From NCBI GenBank assembly GCA_031549325.1, contig JAVBQA010000037.1:24460-88459 (forward strand): a stretch of DNA of 64,000 bases, read 5' to 3'. This DNA comes from JAJDGF01 sp031549325. GTDB taxonomy: Bacteria; Bacillota; Clostridia; Christensenellales; Aristaeellaceae. Below the pieces are notes generated by a model, which was given only the letters and a program-made list of their open reading frames with translations, searched no databases and was not told the origin of the DNA. Made by a program: the position numbers and the translations under genes. Positions 1 to 7,834 of the stretch are shown here, one piece after another. Each line of letters opens with the position of its first letter. The first letter of the stretch is position 1.

Positions 1-372
1 GCGAAAGTGATCGCGCTGTTTGGCTGCGGCGGCGACCGCGACCATGACAAGCGGCCGCTGATGGGCGAGATCGGGGGGAGGCTCGCGGATTTCTGCATCC
101 TGACCAGCGACAACCCGCGCTCCGAGGATCCGCTCCAGATTCTGCGCGAGATCGAAGTCGGCATGAAACGAACCAACGGTGAATATATCGTGATGGAGAA
201 CCGCCGCTCGGCCATTCGGCACGCGCTGATGATGGCCAAGCCCTCGGACGTGGTGGTGCTGGCCGGCAAGGGCCACGAAACCTATCAGGAGATCAAGGGG
301 GTTAAGCACCCGTTTGATGAGAAGGTGGTCGTTATGGAGATTCTGGCGGAATTGTCCCCCGTCAAGGCGTGA
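1..372 (+). CDS. murE: MurE, UDP-MurNAc-tripeptide synthetase (C-terminal part)
   Basis: This is the last 123 codons of a Mur ligase whose start lies outside the window; the frame is open from base 1. The enzyme adds the third stem-peptide residue to UDP-MurNAc-L-Ala-D-Glu in the cytoplasm. The segment is the C-terminal Mur ligase domain. It carries DNPRSEDP (residues 35-42 of the fragment), the DNPR signature that in characterised MurE enzymes binds meso-diaminopimelate, so the peptidoglycan is probably meso-DAP type. LAGKGHE further on is the conserved C-terminal motif of the family. The next gene is mraY, 125 bases downstream. The usual murF between them is absent. Confidence 0.93.
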   Translation, partial: AKVIALFGCGGDRDHDKRPLMGEIGGRLADFCILTSDNPRSEDPLQILREIEVGMKRTNGEYIVMENRRSAIRHALMMAKPSDVVVLAGKGHETYQEIKGVKHPFDEKVVVMEILAELSPVKA

Positions 373-382
373 AGACGGCGCG

Positions 383-402
383 GGCCGCCGCGGCTGGCGG
401 CC
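383..402. repeat. GC-rich hairpin between murE and mraY
   Basis: Arms GGCCGCC and GGCGGCC pair over 7 bp with a 6-base loop. No T-tract follows, so this is not a standard intrinsic terminator. A second, weaker hairpin (GGGATGGC/GCCGTCCC) sits near 455-474. The region lies where murF would be expected. Confidence 0.4.
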
Positions 403-497
403 TGTCCACGGGACCTATAAACGTTAACGCAACCATGCTAAACTAATTCTCGTCGGGATGGCCTGCCGTCCCAGATTGTTCCGGGAGGCTACACGAG

Positions 498-1490
498 ATG
501 CAACGACTGATCTTCGCGGTGATCCTGTCCTTCACCATCGCGCTTGTGCTGGGGCCCATCGTGATTCCATGGCTCAAGCGCATGAAGTTCGGACAGACAG
601 TTTATGAGCTTGGGCCCGAGTCCCACAAAGTCAAGCAGGGCATCCCCACGATGGGCGGCATCATCTTCACGGTGCCGATGATTCTGGTGCCGCTGCTGTT
701 TTCGTATGAGGACGCGCGCTGGGATTTCCTGCCGGTAGCGATTCTGTCCATGCTCGGGTTCGCGCTGGTCGGGTTCGTGGACGACTTCATCAAGATCCGC
801 CTGAAGCGCTCGCTGGGGCTGACCCCGCTGCAGAAGATCATCCCGCAGGTGATCATCTCGCTGGCGCTGAGCGTTTGGGCATACGGCAATCCGGACGTGG
901 GCAGCAAGCTGATCGTGCCATTCACGCGGTTTGAGTGGGATCTCGGCTGGTGGTACATCCCGGTCATGACCTTCATTCTGGTGGGCGTGGTCAACTCGGC
1001 CAACCTGCTGGACGGGCTGGATGGACTGCTGGGCGGCTGCGCGCTGATTGACTTCATCACGATGGCGATCATCACCATGGTGCTGGCCGCGAAGGGCGTT
1101 CAGAGCGGCAACATGCAGAACCTGATGATCTTCTCTGGCGCGGCCGCTGGCGCGCTGCTCGGGTTTCTGCGCTTCAACGCGCACCCGGCGGGCGTGATCA
1201 TGGGCGACGTGGGCTCCTTCGCCATCGGCGGCGCGCTGGTGGCGCTGACCATGCTGACGAGGCTGTCGCTGCTGCTGCCGATCATCGCGCTGGCGATGAT
1301 GATGTCCAGCGTCTCGGACATCATCCAGATCGGATATTTCAAGCTGACCCACGGCAAGCGCGTGTTCAAGATGGCGCCGCTGCACCACCACTTTGAGCTG
1401 TCCGGCATGCCCGAGACCAAGATCGTGGCCATGTACATGATCGTGACCGCGCTGCTGTGCCTGATTAGCCTGCTGGCGCTGGAAGTGTAA
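498..1490 (+). CDS. mraY: MraY, phospho-MurNAc-pentapeptide transferase
   Basis: Integral membrane enzyme that transfers phospho-MurNAc-pentapeptide to undecaprenyl phosphate, making lipid I. The 330-residue protein is full length for the family. It has about ten hydrophobic segments and the family motifs FVDDFIK (near residue 94), NLLDGLDGL (near 169) and MAPLHHHFE (near 292), which contribute Asp and His residues to the Mg2+/nucleotide site. The ATG follows a GGGAGG ribosome site. It is co-directional with murE and murD in the dcw cluster. Confidence 0.96.
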   Translation: MQRLIFAVILSFTIALVLGPIVIPWLKRMKFGQTVYELGPESHKVKQGIPTMGGIIFTVPMILVPLLFSYEDARWDFLPVAILSMLGFALVGFVDDFIKIRLKRSLGLTPLQKIIPQVIISLALSVWAYGNPDVGSKLIVPFTRFEWDLGWWYIPVMTFILVGVVNSANLLDGLDGLLGGCALIDFITMAIITMVLAAKGVQSGNMQNLMIFSGAAAGALLGFLRFNAHPAGVIMGDVGSFAIGGALVALTMLTRLSLLLPIIALAMMMSSVSDIIQIGYFKLTHGKRVFKMAPLHHHFELSGMPETKIVAMYMIVTALLCLISLLALEV

Positions 1491-1567
1491 TCAACCCGGC
1501 AGACGCGTCACGCGCGCCTGTTGTATGGAAAACTTACCCCCCTCTCGGAAAGGAGGCGTTTCCCGAT

Positions 1568-2935
1568 ATGAAAGGCAAACACGTGCTGGTCGTGGGCATG
1601 GCCAGAAGCGGCATCGCCGCAACAAAGCTGCTGTGCGCCCACGGCGCGAAGGTCCGCATCAGCGACATGCGGCCCGAGGCCGATTTCGGGGGTGCGCTCG
1701 AGGAATTGAGGATGCCGGGCGTGGAGTTCCGGCTGGGGGAACAATCCGAAACATTGCTTTCCGGCATCGACCTGCTGCTCATCAGCCCCGGCGTGCCCAT
1801 CGACAGTCCGGTTGTTCTGAAAGCCAGGCAGATGGGCATTGAGGTGGCGGGCGAGCTGGAGGTCGCGCTGCGCTTTGCGAAGGGCACGCTGATCGCCATC
1901 ACGGGCACCAACGGCAAGACCACCACCACCCTGGTGGGCGAGATCATGAAAAACGCGGGCAAGCTCACCCACGTGGTGGGCAACATCGGCAGCCCGGTGG
2001 CCGCCATCGCGGACGAGACCAAGGGCAGCGACGTGATCGTGTGCGAGGTGTCGAGCTTCCAGCTGGAGTCGGTCGCAACGTTCCACCCGGACATCTGCGC
2101 CATTCTGAACATCTCGGAGGATCACCTGTACCGCCACGGCACCATGCAGAACTATATCGCGCACAAGGCGCGCATCTTTGAAAACCAGAACGCCGCCGAC
2201 ACGCTGGTGCTGAACTACGACGACGCGGTGCTGCGCCAGCTGACGCAGCCCATCGAATCGCAGCTGATCTGGTTCAGCCGCACGCAGACGCCCTCCGTGG
2301 GCGCGTTCGTTCAGGACGAGCACATCGTGTTCGGTGCGGGCGACGCCGCGCAAAAGGTGTGCCCCGTGTCGGAAATCGGAATCCCTGGCGCGCACAACCT
2401 GGAAAACGCCCTGGCCGCCACGGCCATCGCGGCTTCGGCGGGCGTGCCGCTGCCGGTGATCCGCCACACGCTGAGGACGTTCCAAGGGGTCGAGCACCGG
2501 CTTGAGTTCATCCGCACGCTGGACGGCGTGGATTATATCAACGACTCCAAGGGCACCAACGTGGACAGCACGCAAAAGGCCATCGAGGCCATGCAAAAGC
2601 CCACCGTGCTGATGCTGGGCGGCCGGAACAACGACGCCGATTTCGCCGAGCTTGGGAAGATTGTGAAGCGCAGCCCGCTGATTGAGCGCGTGGTGCTGCT
2701 GGGCGAGGCCGCGCCGAGACTGCAGGAAGCGCTGGACGCAGCCGGATACAAAAACTACACGCACGCGGGCATGGATTTTCTGGGCGCGCTGCTGCTGGCT
2801 CAGAGCATGGCCAAACCGGGCATGAATGTGCTGCTCAGTCCGGCGTGCAAGAGCTTTGACATGTTCAAGGACTACGAGGAGCGCGGGCGGGTGTTCAAAC
2901 AGCTCGTGTCTGAGCTGAGGTCCATGAGCGCATGA
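1568..2935 (+). CDS. murD: MurD, UDP-MurNAc-L-alanine:D-glutamate ligase
   Basis: Cytoplasmic ATP-dependent ligase adding D-glutamate to UDP-MurNAc-L-Ala. The 455-residue protein has the three Mur ligase domains in order: an N-terminal Rossmann-like UDP-binding part beginning GKHVLVVGMARSG, the central ATPase P-loop ITGTNGKTTT (near residue 115), and a C-terminal domain with NDSKGTN (near 320) and LSPACKSFDMF (near 425). The start follows a strong AAAGGAGG site. The stop overlaps the ftsW start as ATGA, implying coupled translation. Confidence 0.96.
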   Translation: MKGKHVLVVGMARSGIAATKLLCAHGAKVRISDMRPEADFGGALEELRMPGVEFRLGEQSETLLSGIDLLLISPGVPIDSPVVLKARQMGIEVAGELEVALRFAKGTLIAITGTNGKTTTTLVGEIMKNAGKLTHVVGNIGSPVAAIADETKGSDVIVCEVSSFQLESVATFHPDICAILNISEDHLYRHGTMQNYIAHKARIFENQNAADTLVLNYDDAVLRQLTQPIESQLIWFSRTQTPSVGAFVQDEHIVFGAGDAAQKVCPVSEIGIPGAHNLENALAATAIAASAGVPLPVIRHTLRTFQGVEHRLEFIRTLDGVDYINDSKGTNVDSTQKAIEAMQKPTVLMLGGRNNDADFAELGKIVKRSPLIERVVLLGEAAPRLQEALDAAGYKNYTHAGMDFLGALLLAQSMAKPGMNVLLSPACKSFDMFKDYEERGRVFKQLVSELRSMSA

Positions 2936-4086
2936 TATCCGCCCCCATTCGCGGGGCCAAAGACAAAACGCGGCCCGATCGCCGCGCAAGCGCCAACACC
3001 AAAGGGTTTGTGACCTCCCTGCTGCTGCTGATGGCGGTGGGACTGCTGGTTCTGTACGCCGCCAGCTATTATAACGCCCAAGACCAGCGCGGTTTCGCGC
3101 TGGCCGAAGTGCTGCAGCAGCTGCTGGGCATGGGCATCGGCGGGGCGCTGATGCTGTTCCTGAGCCGTTTCGATTACCGGCTATTGAAAAAACCGGTAAT
3201 TTGTGGTACGCTGCTTGGGATCAGCCTATTGCTTTTGGTGCTGGTGGCCATTCCGGGCGTCGGCGTGAGGGTCAACGGCTCGCGGCGCTGGCTGCGGTTC
3301 GGGGCGCTGGGTTTCCAGCCGTCAGAGCTCGCCAAATACGCCATGGTCATTTCCATGGCCCGCGCGCTTTCGAGGAAACAGGCGGACGTCAGCAAGTTCT
3401 TTCGGGGTCTGGCGCCGCTGTTCATCGTGCCCGGGCTGATGTTCCTGCTGATCCTGTTGCAGCCCAACCTCTCGACGGCGGGATCGGTCATCATCGTGGC
3501 CGTGCTGATGGTCATGATCGCCGGCGCAAAATGGAGCCATCTCGGCTTGCTTGGCGTCGCTGGCGCGGCGCTGGGCACCTTCTACGCCGTCTCAGAGCCA
3601 TACCGGCGGGCGCGCCTGTTGTCCTTCCGGGATCCGTTCCAGAAGCTCAGCGACGAGGGGTACCAGCTGGCCCAGTCGCTGCTGGCGTTCGGTTCAGGCG
3701 GGCTGTTCGGCATGGGGATCGGCAAAGGCCGCCAGAAGTTCGCGTTTTTGCCCTACCCGGAGAGCGACTTCATCTTCGCCGTGGTGGGCGAGGATATGGG
3801 CCTGTTCGGCTGTCTGCTGGTGCTGTTTCTGTTTGCCTGCTTTCTTTTCTTCGGGCTTCGGATCGCGCTGTCCTGCGAGGACCGGTTTGGGAGCCTGCTC
3901 GCGGGCGGGATCATCTGCATGGTGGGCGTGCAGACCGTCATGAATGTGGCGGTGGTGATCGGGCTGATGCCCACGACCGGGCTGCCGCTGCCGTTCTTCT
4001 CGGCGGGCGGAACGTCCATGATGGTTGTTCTGGCGGCAATGGGCATCGTGCTGAATGTGGCGTGCCAACCGGGCGGCAGAACATGA
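2932..4086 (+). CDS. ftsW: FtsW/SpoVE-type SEDS lipid II polymerase
   Basis: SEDS-family membrane glycosyltransferase that polymerises lipid II with a cognate class B penicillin-binding protein, at the division septum or, as SpoVE, in spore cortex. The 384-residue protein has a basic cytoplasmic N-terminus of about 22 residues and then about ten transmembrane segments. Family landmarks are NGSRRWLRFG and QPSELAKYA (residues 110-135) and GLPLPFFSAGGTSM near the C-terminus. It overlaps murD by 4 bases. The sequence alone does not separate FtsW from SpoVE; the position fits either. murG, normally next, is absent. Confidence 0.92.
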   Translation: MISAPIRGAKDKTRPDRRASANTKGFVTSLLLLMAVGLLVLYAASYYNAQDQRGFALAEVLQQLLGMGIGGALMLFLSRFDYRLLKKPVICGTLLGISLLLLVLVAIPGVGVRVNGSRRWLRFGALGFQPSELAKYAMVISMARALSRKQADVSKFFRGLAPLFIVPGLMFLLILLQPNLSTAGSVIIVAVLMVMIAGAKWSHLGLLGVAGAALGTFYAVSEPYRRARLLSFRDPFQKLSDEGYQLAQSLLAFGSGGLFGMGIGKGRQKFAFLPYPESDFIFAVVGEDMGLFGCLLVLFLFACFLFFGLRIALSCEDRFGSLLAGGIICMVGVQTVMNVAVVIGLMPTTGLPLPFFSAGGTSMMVVLAAMGIVLNVACQPGGRT

Positions 4087-4109
4087 GCGGGGTTGCCGGC
4101 AAAATTCCT

Positions 4110-4138
4110 TTGCACCAATAATCCGTGGTGGTCATACT
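4110..4138 (+). promoter_or_regulatory. Candidate sigma-A promoter for murA
   Basis: TTGCAC and CATACT hexamers are separated by 17 bases in the ftsW-murA gap. The predicted start falls about 30 bases before the murA ribosome site, so murA may have its own promoter inside the cluster. Confidence 0.4.
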
Positions 4139-4175
4139 CTGGTACAGTGGCTGCGGATTATTGGAGGTGTGCCAT

Positions 4176-5420
4176 TTGGATGTTTTCCGTATTTTTGGGG
4201 GTGCGCGGCTTTCGGGAAGCTACGCCATGCACTGCGCCAAAAACGCCGTTTTGCCCATCTTGGCAGCGTCGCTTTTGACGGATGAACCAGTGACCATCCA
4301 GGACTGTCCGTCGCTGACCGACACGGGCAATATGGTCAAGATCCTTGAGACGCTGGGCGTGAAGGCGAAGTCCGCCGGGCGCGACATTACATTGGACGCC
4401 GGAAGCGCAAGCAAAAGCGAGATGCCGGACGAGCTGAGCAAGCAGCTGCGCTCCTCGATCTTCATGATGGGGGCGCTGCTGGGGCGCTTCCGCAAGGCGA
4501 CGCTTACTTATCCGGGGGGCTGCGAGATTGGGCTTCGGCCCATCGATCTGCACCTGAAGGCGCTCAGGACGCTGGGCGTGCGCATTCGCGAGACCCACGG
4601 CATGATCTACTGCGACGGGTCCTCCATGCGCGGCGCGAAGATCCATCTGGATTTCCCGTCGGTGGGCGCCACGGAAAACGTGATGATGGCCGCCGTGCTT
4701 TCTCCCGGGGAGACCAGCATCAGCAACCCGGCGCGGGAGCCCGAAATCGTCGATCTGGCGCGGTTCATCAACCGGATGGGCGGCGACATCCGAGGCGCGG
4801 GCAGCGGACTGATTGAGATCACGGGGGCTCAGCGGCTTAGGGGCACTACATACCGGCCGCTGCCCGACCGGATCGTGACCGGCACCCTGCTCACTGCCGC
4901 CGCAATGACCGCGGGCGAGATCGAGATCGTTGGCGTCGAGCCCAGCCATCTGAACGCCGTGCTCGACAAGCTGACGCAGGCGGGCTGCAAGATCGATGCC
5001 CAGCAGGGCCGCATCCAGCTGGCGGGGCCGGCAAGGCTGCTGCCCATCGACGTGAACACCCAGCCCTACCCGGGGTTTCCCACCGACATGCAGGCGCAGA
5101 TTCTGGCCATGGCCTGCCTGTGTGATGGAACCTCGGTGATCGTGGAGAACATGTTTGAGAACCGGTTTTCCCATGCGTCCCAGCTGCGCTGCATGGGCGC
5201 GGACATCCTGGTGTCGGGCAGCACCGCCGTGGTGAAGCGCTCGCAGCTCACCGGCGCACGGGTCACCGCGCGCGATCTGCGCGGCGGCGCGGCACTGGTG
5301 CTGGCGGGTCTGGCGGCCGAAGGCACCACAGAGGTCACAAACACCCACTTCATCGACAGGGGTTATGAGGCGCTGGAGAGAACGTTGCGGGCGTTGGGCG
5401 CGAAAATCGAAAGGGTGTAA
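4176..5420 (+). CDS. murA: MurA, UDP-GlcNAc 1-carboxyvinyltransferase
   Basis: Catalyses the first committed peptidoglycan step, enolpyruvyl transfer from PEP to UDP-GlcNAc, in the cytoplasm. The EPSP-synthase-like fold is evident: AKNAVLPILAASLL near the N-terminus (substrate-binding KN), the GGCEIGLRPIDLH loop near residue 110, and YPGFPTDMQAQ near residue 295. The position of the fosfomycin-target Cys is occupied by GGCEIG. I chose the TTG at 4176 because GGAGGT lies 7 bases upstream and the protein then begins LDVFRIFGG, matching MurA N-termini; an upstream ATG at 4125 would add an unlikely extension. Length is 414 residues, normal for MurA. Confidence 0.93.
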   Translation: MDVFRIFGGARLSGSYAMHCAKNAVLPILAASLLTDEPVTIQDCPSLTDTGNMVKILETLGVKAKSAGRDITLDAGSASKSEMPDELSKQLRSSIFMMGALLGRFRKATLTYPGGCEIGLRPIDLHLKALRTLGVRIRETHGMIYCDGSSMRGAKIHLDFPSVGATENVMMAAVLSPGETSISNPAREPEIVDLARFINRMGGDIRGAGSGLIEITGAQRLRGTTYRPLPDRIVTGTLLTAAAMTAGEIEIVGVEPSHLNAVLDKLTQAGCKIDAQQGRIQLAGPARLLPIDVNTQPYPGFPTDMQAQILAMACLCDGTSVIVENMFENRFSHASQLRCMGADILVSGSTAVVKRSQLTGARVTARDLRGGAALVLAGLAAEGTTEVTNTHFIDRGYEALERTLRALGAKIERV

Positions 5421-5427
5421 CGAGGCA

Positions 5428-5498
5428 GGCGAACACAGTTCGCCCCCGCAGGATGGGATGCCGCGCGGGCAACAGGGCCTGCGGGGGGCGAGCTGTGT
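5428..5498 (+). promoter_or_regulatory. Overlapping alternative hairpins in the murA-ftsQ leader
   Basis: A short hairpin GGCGAAC-ACA-GTTCGCC (5428-5444) shares its 3' arm with a much longer one. In the longer hairpin 5433-5452 pairs with 5478-5498 over about 20 bp, with one bulged G and a G-U pair. The two cannot form at once. The 175-base gap holds no gene. This looks like an attenuator or processing element, but no T-tract follows. Confidence 0.4.
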
Positions 5499-5595
5499 CG
5501 ATCCGAAGCGCACAGATCTGGTGGGAATCGGGCCGCATTCAAAAGAGAACTTGCAGAGCGAGGGCCGGCGTCCTTGCCGCATAAGGAGTTTTACG

Positions 5596-6411
5596 ATGGC
5601 ACTGAGAGGCAGCAAGACACGACGCAGGGGCAAGTCCAGCCTTGCTGGGGTTGTGCTCTTTTTGTTGATTTTGGCGATCGCGGCGCTTGTGATCATCAGC
5701 CGCGTGTGCGTGGTGAAGACCATCGACGTGCGCGGCGCTTCCAGCATCCCCATTCCGGACATCATCGCGGTGTCCGGGCTGAAGGAAGGAGAGAGCATCT
5801 TCCGCGTGAACGCCGAGCGGGTGAGGCAGCGGTTTGAGACGGTGGGGCGGCTGTCGTTTGACGGGCTGACCACCAGCTTTCCGAGCACGGTGGTGCTGAA
5901 TGTGCACGAGCGGCTGCCGAGGGTGCTCATCAACTATGCGGGGCTGCCCACCGTGCTGGATGAAAACGGATACGCCATCGAGCAGTCCCGCGAGATGCCG
6001 AACCTGCAGCTGTTGGTGGTCACCGGGCTGCGCACCAAGAGCTGCCAGGTGGGGCGCAGGATTCAGTCGGATGTGCCTCAACAGGTGGATTTCATGTGCA
6101 CCGTGGTGCAGGCGCTGCTCACCCAGCAGATGACGGGCATGGCTTCCGAATTGAACATATCCGATCTGGACAACATGTATCTGATGTTGAACAACGGCAT
6201 GATGGTGAAGCTGGGTGATCACAGCCAGATGCAGAACAAGCTGCTTTTGATGGCTGGCGCGCTGGCCGACTTGAACAATCGGGGCACCACGAACGTCATC
6301 ATCAATGTGTCGGGCGGCGGCTCGGCGGTGATTCAGCCGCTGGGCGACCAGATTTTGGTTCCGCCCTCGGATCCCCAGAACCCGGTGATCAACGAGAATG
6401 TGGGCGCCTGA
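5596..6411 (+). CDS. ftsQ: FtsQ/DivIB-type cell division protein
   Basis: Single-pass membrane protein of the divisome that bridges FtsL/FtsB and the septal synthase. The 271-residue protein has a basic cytoplasmic head (RGSKTRRRGK), one transmembrane helix at about residues 18-38, and then a POTRA domain starting VVKTIDVRGASSIP and running through VLNVHERLPRVLI. The DENGYAIEQ segment is typical of the beta domain. I chose the ATG at 5596 because AAGGAG precedes it by 7 bases; upstream codons in frame look non-coding and contain the hairpins. Sequence is weakly conserved in this family, so the call also rests on its place before ftsA-ftsZ. Confidence 0.88.
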   Translation: MALRGSKTRRRGKSSLAGVVLFLLILAIAALVIISRVCVVKTIDVRGASSIPIPDIIAVSGLKEGESIFRVNAERVRQRFETVGRLSFDGLTTSFPSTVVLNVHERLPRVLINYAGLPTVLDENGYAIEQSREMPNLQLLVVTGLRTKSCQVGRRIQSDVPQQVDFMCTVVQALLTQQMTGMASELNISDLDNMYLMLNNGMMVKLGDHSQMQNKLLLMAGALADLNNRGTTNVIINVSGGGSAVIQPLGDQILVPPSDPQNPVINENVGA

Positions 6412-6486
6412 ATCTATAATTCTATGTCAAACCGCGCCTGAATAGTATGATTATCGGGAAATTCACACGGAAAATGGGAAAAGGCC

Positions 6487-6515
6487 TTTTCATTTGAGCC
6501 AAAACCATGTATAAT
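6487..6515 (+). promoter_or_regulatory. Candidate sigma-A promoter for ftsA-ftsZ
   Basis: A perfect TATAAT at 6510-6515 lies 17 bases after TTTTCA at 6487-6492, in an AT-rich gap of 124 bases after ftsQ. Transcription would begin about 15 bases before the only in-frame ATG of ftsA. Confidence 0.55.
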
Positions 6516-6535
6516 AATCTAAATTATGGGTACAC

Positions 6536-7786
6536 ATGCTCGCGCGTACCCAACAGAGGACAAGGCAGGCGATCGATATAGCAACGAAAAATATAGCCGC
6601 TGCCATTGATTTCGGCACATCCAAGATCGTCACCCTCGTGGCGGAGAGCGGTGGTTTCAACCGATGCGACATCATCGGTTCGGGCACCGTACCCTACGAT
6701 GGCTATCTTGACGGCCGTTGGAACGCGCCGGACAAGCTGGCAACCGCAGTCAGAAGTTCGATCAGCGCCGCGGAGCTCGAGAGCAAGATGAAAATCAAAG
6801 AGCTCTATGTGGGCGTGCCTTGCGAGTACATGCGCGTTCTGTGCGCGTCGGCGGAGGTCTCCGTGGCCGAGCCGGACGGGCGTGTCACCGACCAGGACGT
6901 GAACGCCGTGCAGGACGTCGCTGCCGATCAGCTGGACCTGGCCCATGAAAATGGCGTGGTCATCCACAGAAGCCCTGCCTGGTTCATGATCGACGGCGGC
7001 AAGAAGGGCATGTCCCCGGTGGGCATGCGCGGCCGCAGCCTCAGCGCCCAGGTGTCCTTCATCCTGGCCGATCCAGATTTTATCGAGAGCATTCGGGAGC
7101 TCTTCTCCGCGATGGGCATCACGGTGATGGGTTTCCTTTCTCCATCCATGGGCGAGGCGCTGCTGCTGCTGCCCCTGGACGACCGCGACCGCGCCGCCGT
7201 GCTGGCGGACGTCGGCTACCTCAACACCGAGTTTTCGGTGGTCTGGGGCGACGCGCTGGTCTACCACTGCGTGCTGCCCGTTGGGGGCGGCCACATGACG
7301 GCGGATCTGGCCACCGAACTTGAAATCCCCATGCGCGCAGCGGAGCAGATCAAGCGCAGCTACATCTTTTTGCCCGACGAGTTCGATCCGGCGTCCGATC
7401 CCGAGGTGGTGGATGAGGCCGGGAAGCGCCTCACCTTTCCGCTGACGCTGGTCAAGAGCATCATCGAGAAGGACGCTTCAGAGCTGGCCGAAATGATCGG
7501 CCTGGCCATCAAGGACGCGGAAGGCATGCTTGGCCCGCGCTCCCAGGTATTCGTCACCGGAGGCGGCATCGCCATGATGCGCGGCGGGCGCGAGTTCCTG
7601 GCCCAGAAGCTGGGCCGCCCGGTCAAGGGGCCCATGGTCAAGGCCGCCAAGCTCAACAGCCAGAAATACGCATCGGCCATGGGGTTGGTGGATCTGGTGT
7701 TCGATTCCATCGAGCAGCGCACCCCCCAGGAAGGCAGCTTGCCAGGCCGGCTCGCGGGCGGTTTCCGCGGCCTGTTTAAGAAATAG
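6536..7786 (+). CDS. ftsA: FtsA, actin-like divisome protein
   Basis: Actin-fold ATPase that tethers FtsZ to the membrane. The 416-residue protein begins its conserved part at NIAAAIDFGTSKIV (phosphate-1 loop, near residue 19). It has LADVGYLNTEFSVV (phosphate-2) and FVTGGGIAMMRG (adenosine motif), and ends in GGFRGLFKK, a short amphipathic membrane anchor. The start is uncertain. The ATG at 6536 has no clear ribosome site and adds about 18 residues before the conserved core. The AGAGGACAAGG stretch lies further inside, ahead of non-standard ATC/ATA codons. Confidence 0.93.
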   Translation: MLARTQQRTRQAIDIATKNIAAAIDFGTSKIVTLVAESGGFNRCDIIGSGTVPYDGYLDGRWNAPDKLATAVRSSISAAELESKMKIKELYVGVPCEYMRVLCASAEVSVAEPDGRVTDQDVNAVQDVAADQLDLAHENGVVIHRSPAWFMIDGGKKGMSPVGMRGRSLSAQVSFILADPDFIESIRELFSAMGITVMGFLSPSMGEALLLLPLDDRDRAAVLADVGYLNTEFSVVWGDALVYHCVLPVGGGHMTADLATELEIPMRAAEQIKRSYIFLPDEFDPASDPEVVDEAGKRLTFPLTLVKSIIEKDASELAEMIGLAIKDAEGMLGPRSQVFVTGGGIAMMRGGREFLAQKLGRPVKGPMVKAAKLNSQKYASAMGLVDLVFDSIEQRTPQEGSLPGRLAGGFRGLFKK

Positions 7787-7834
7787 AAGTCACAGTGCCT
7801 TTGGGCAATTTCTAGAACGAGGAGGACATGCCTT

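Noticed and set aside
4158..5933. A 591-codon minus-strand frame over murA and ftsQ
   Set aside because: It lies antisense to well-identified genes, has no ribosome site and no family resemblance.
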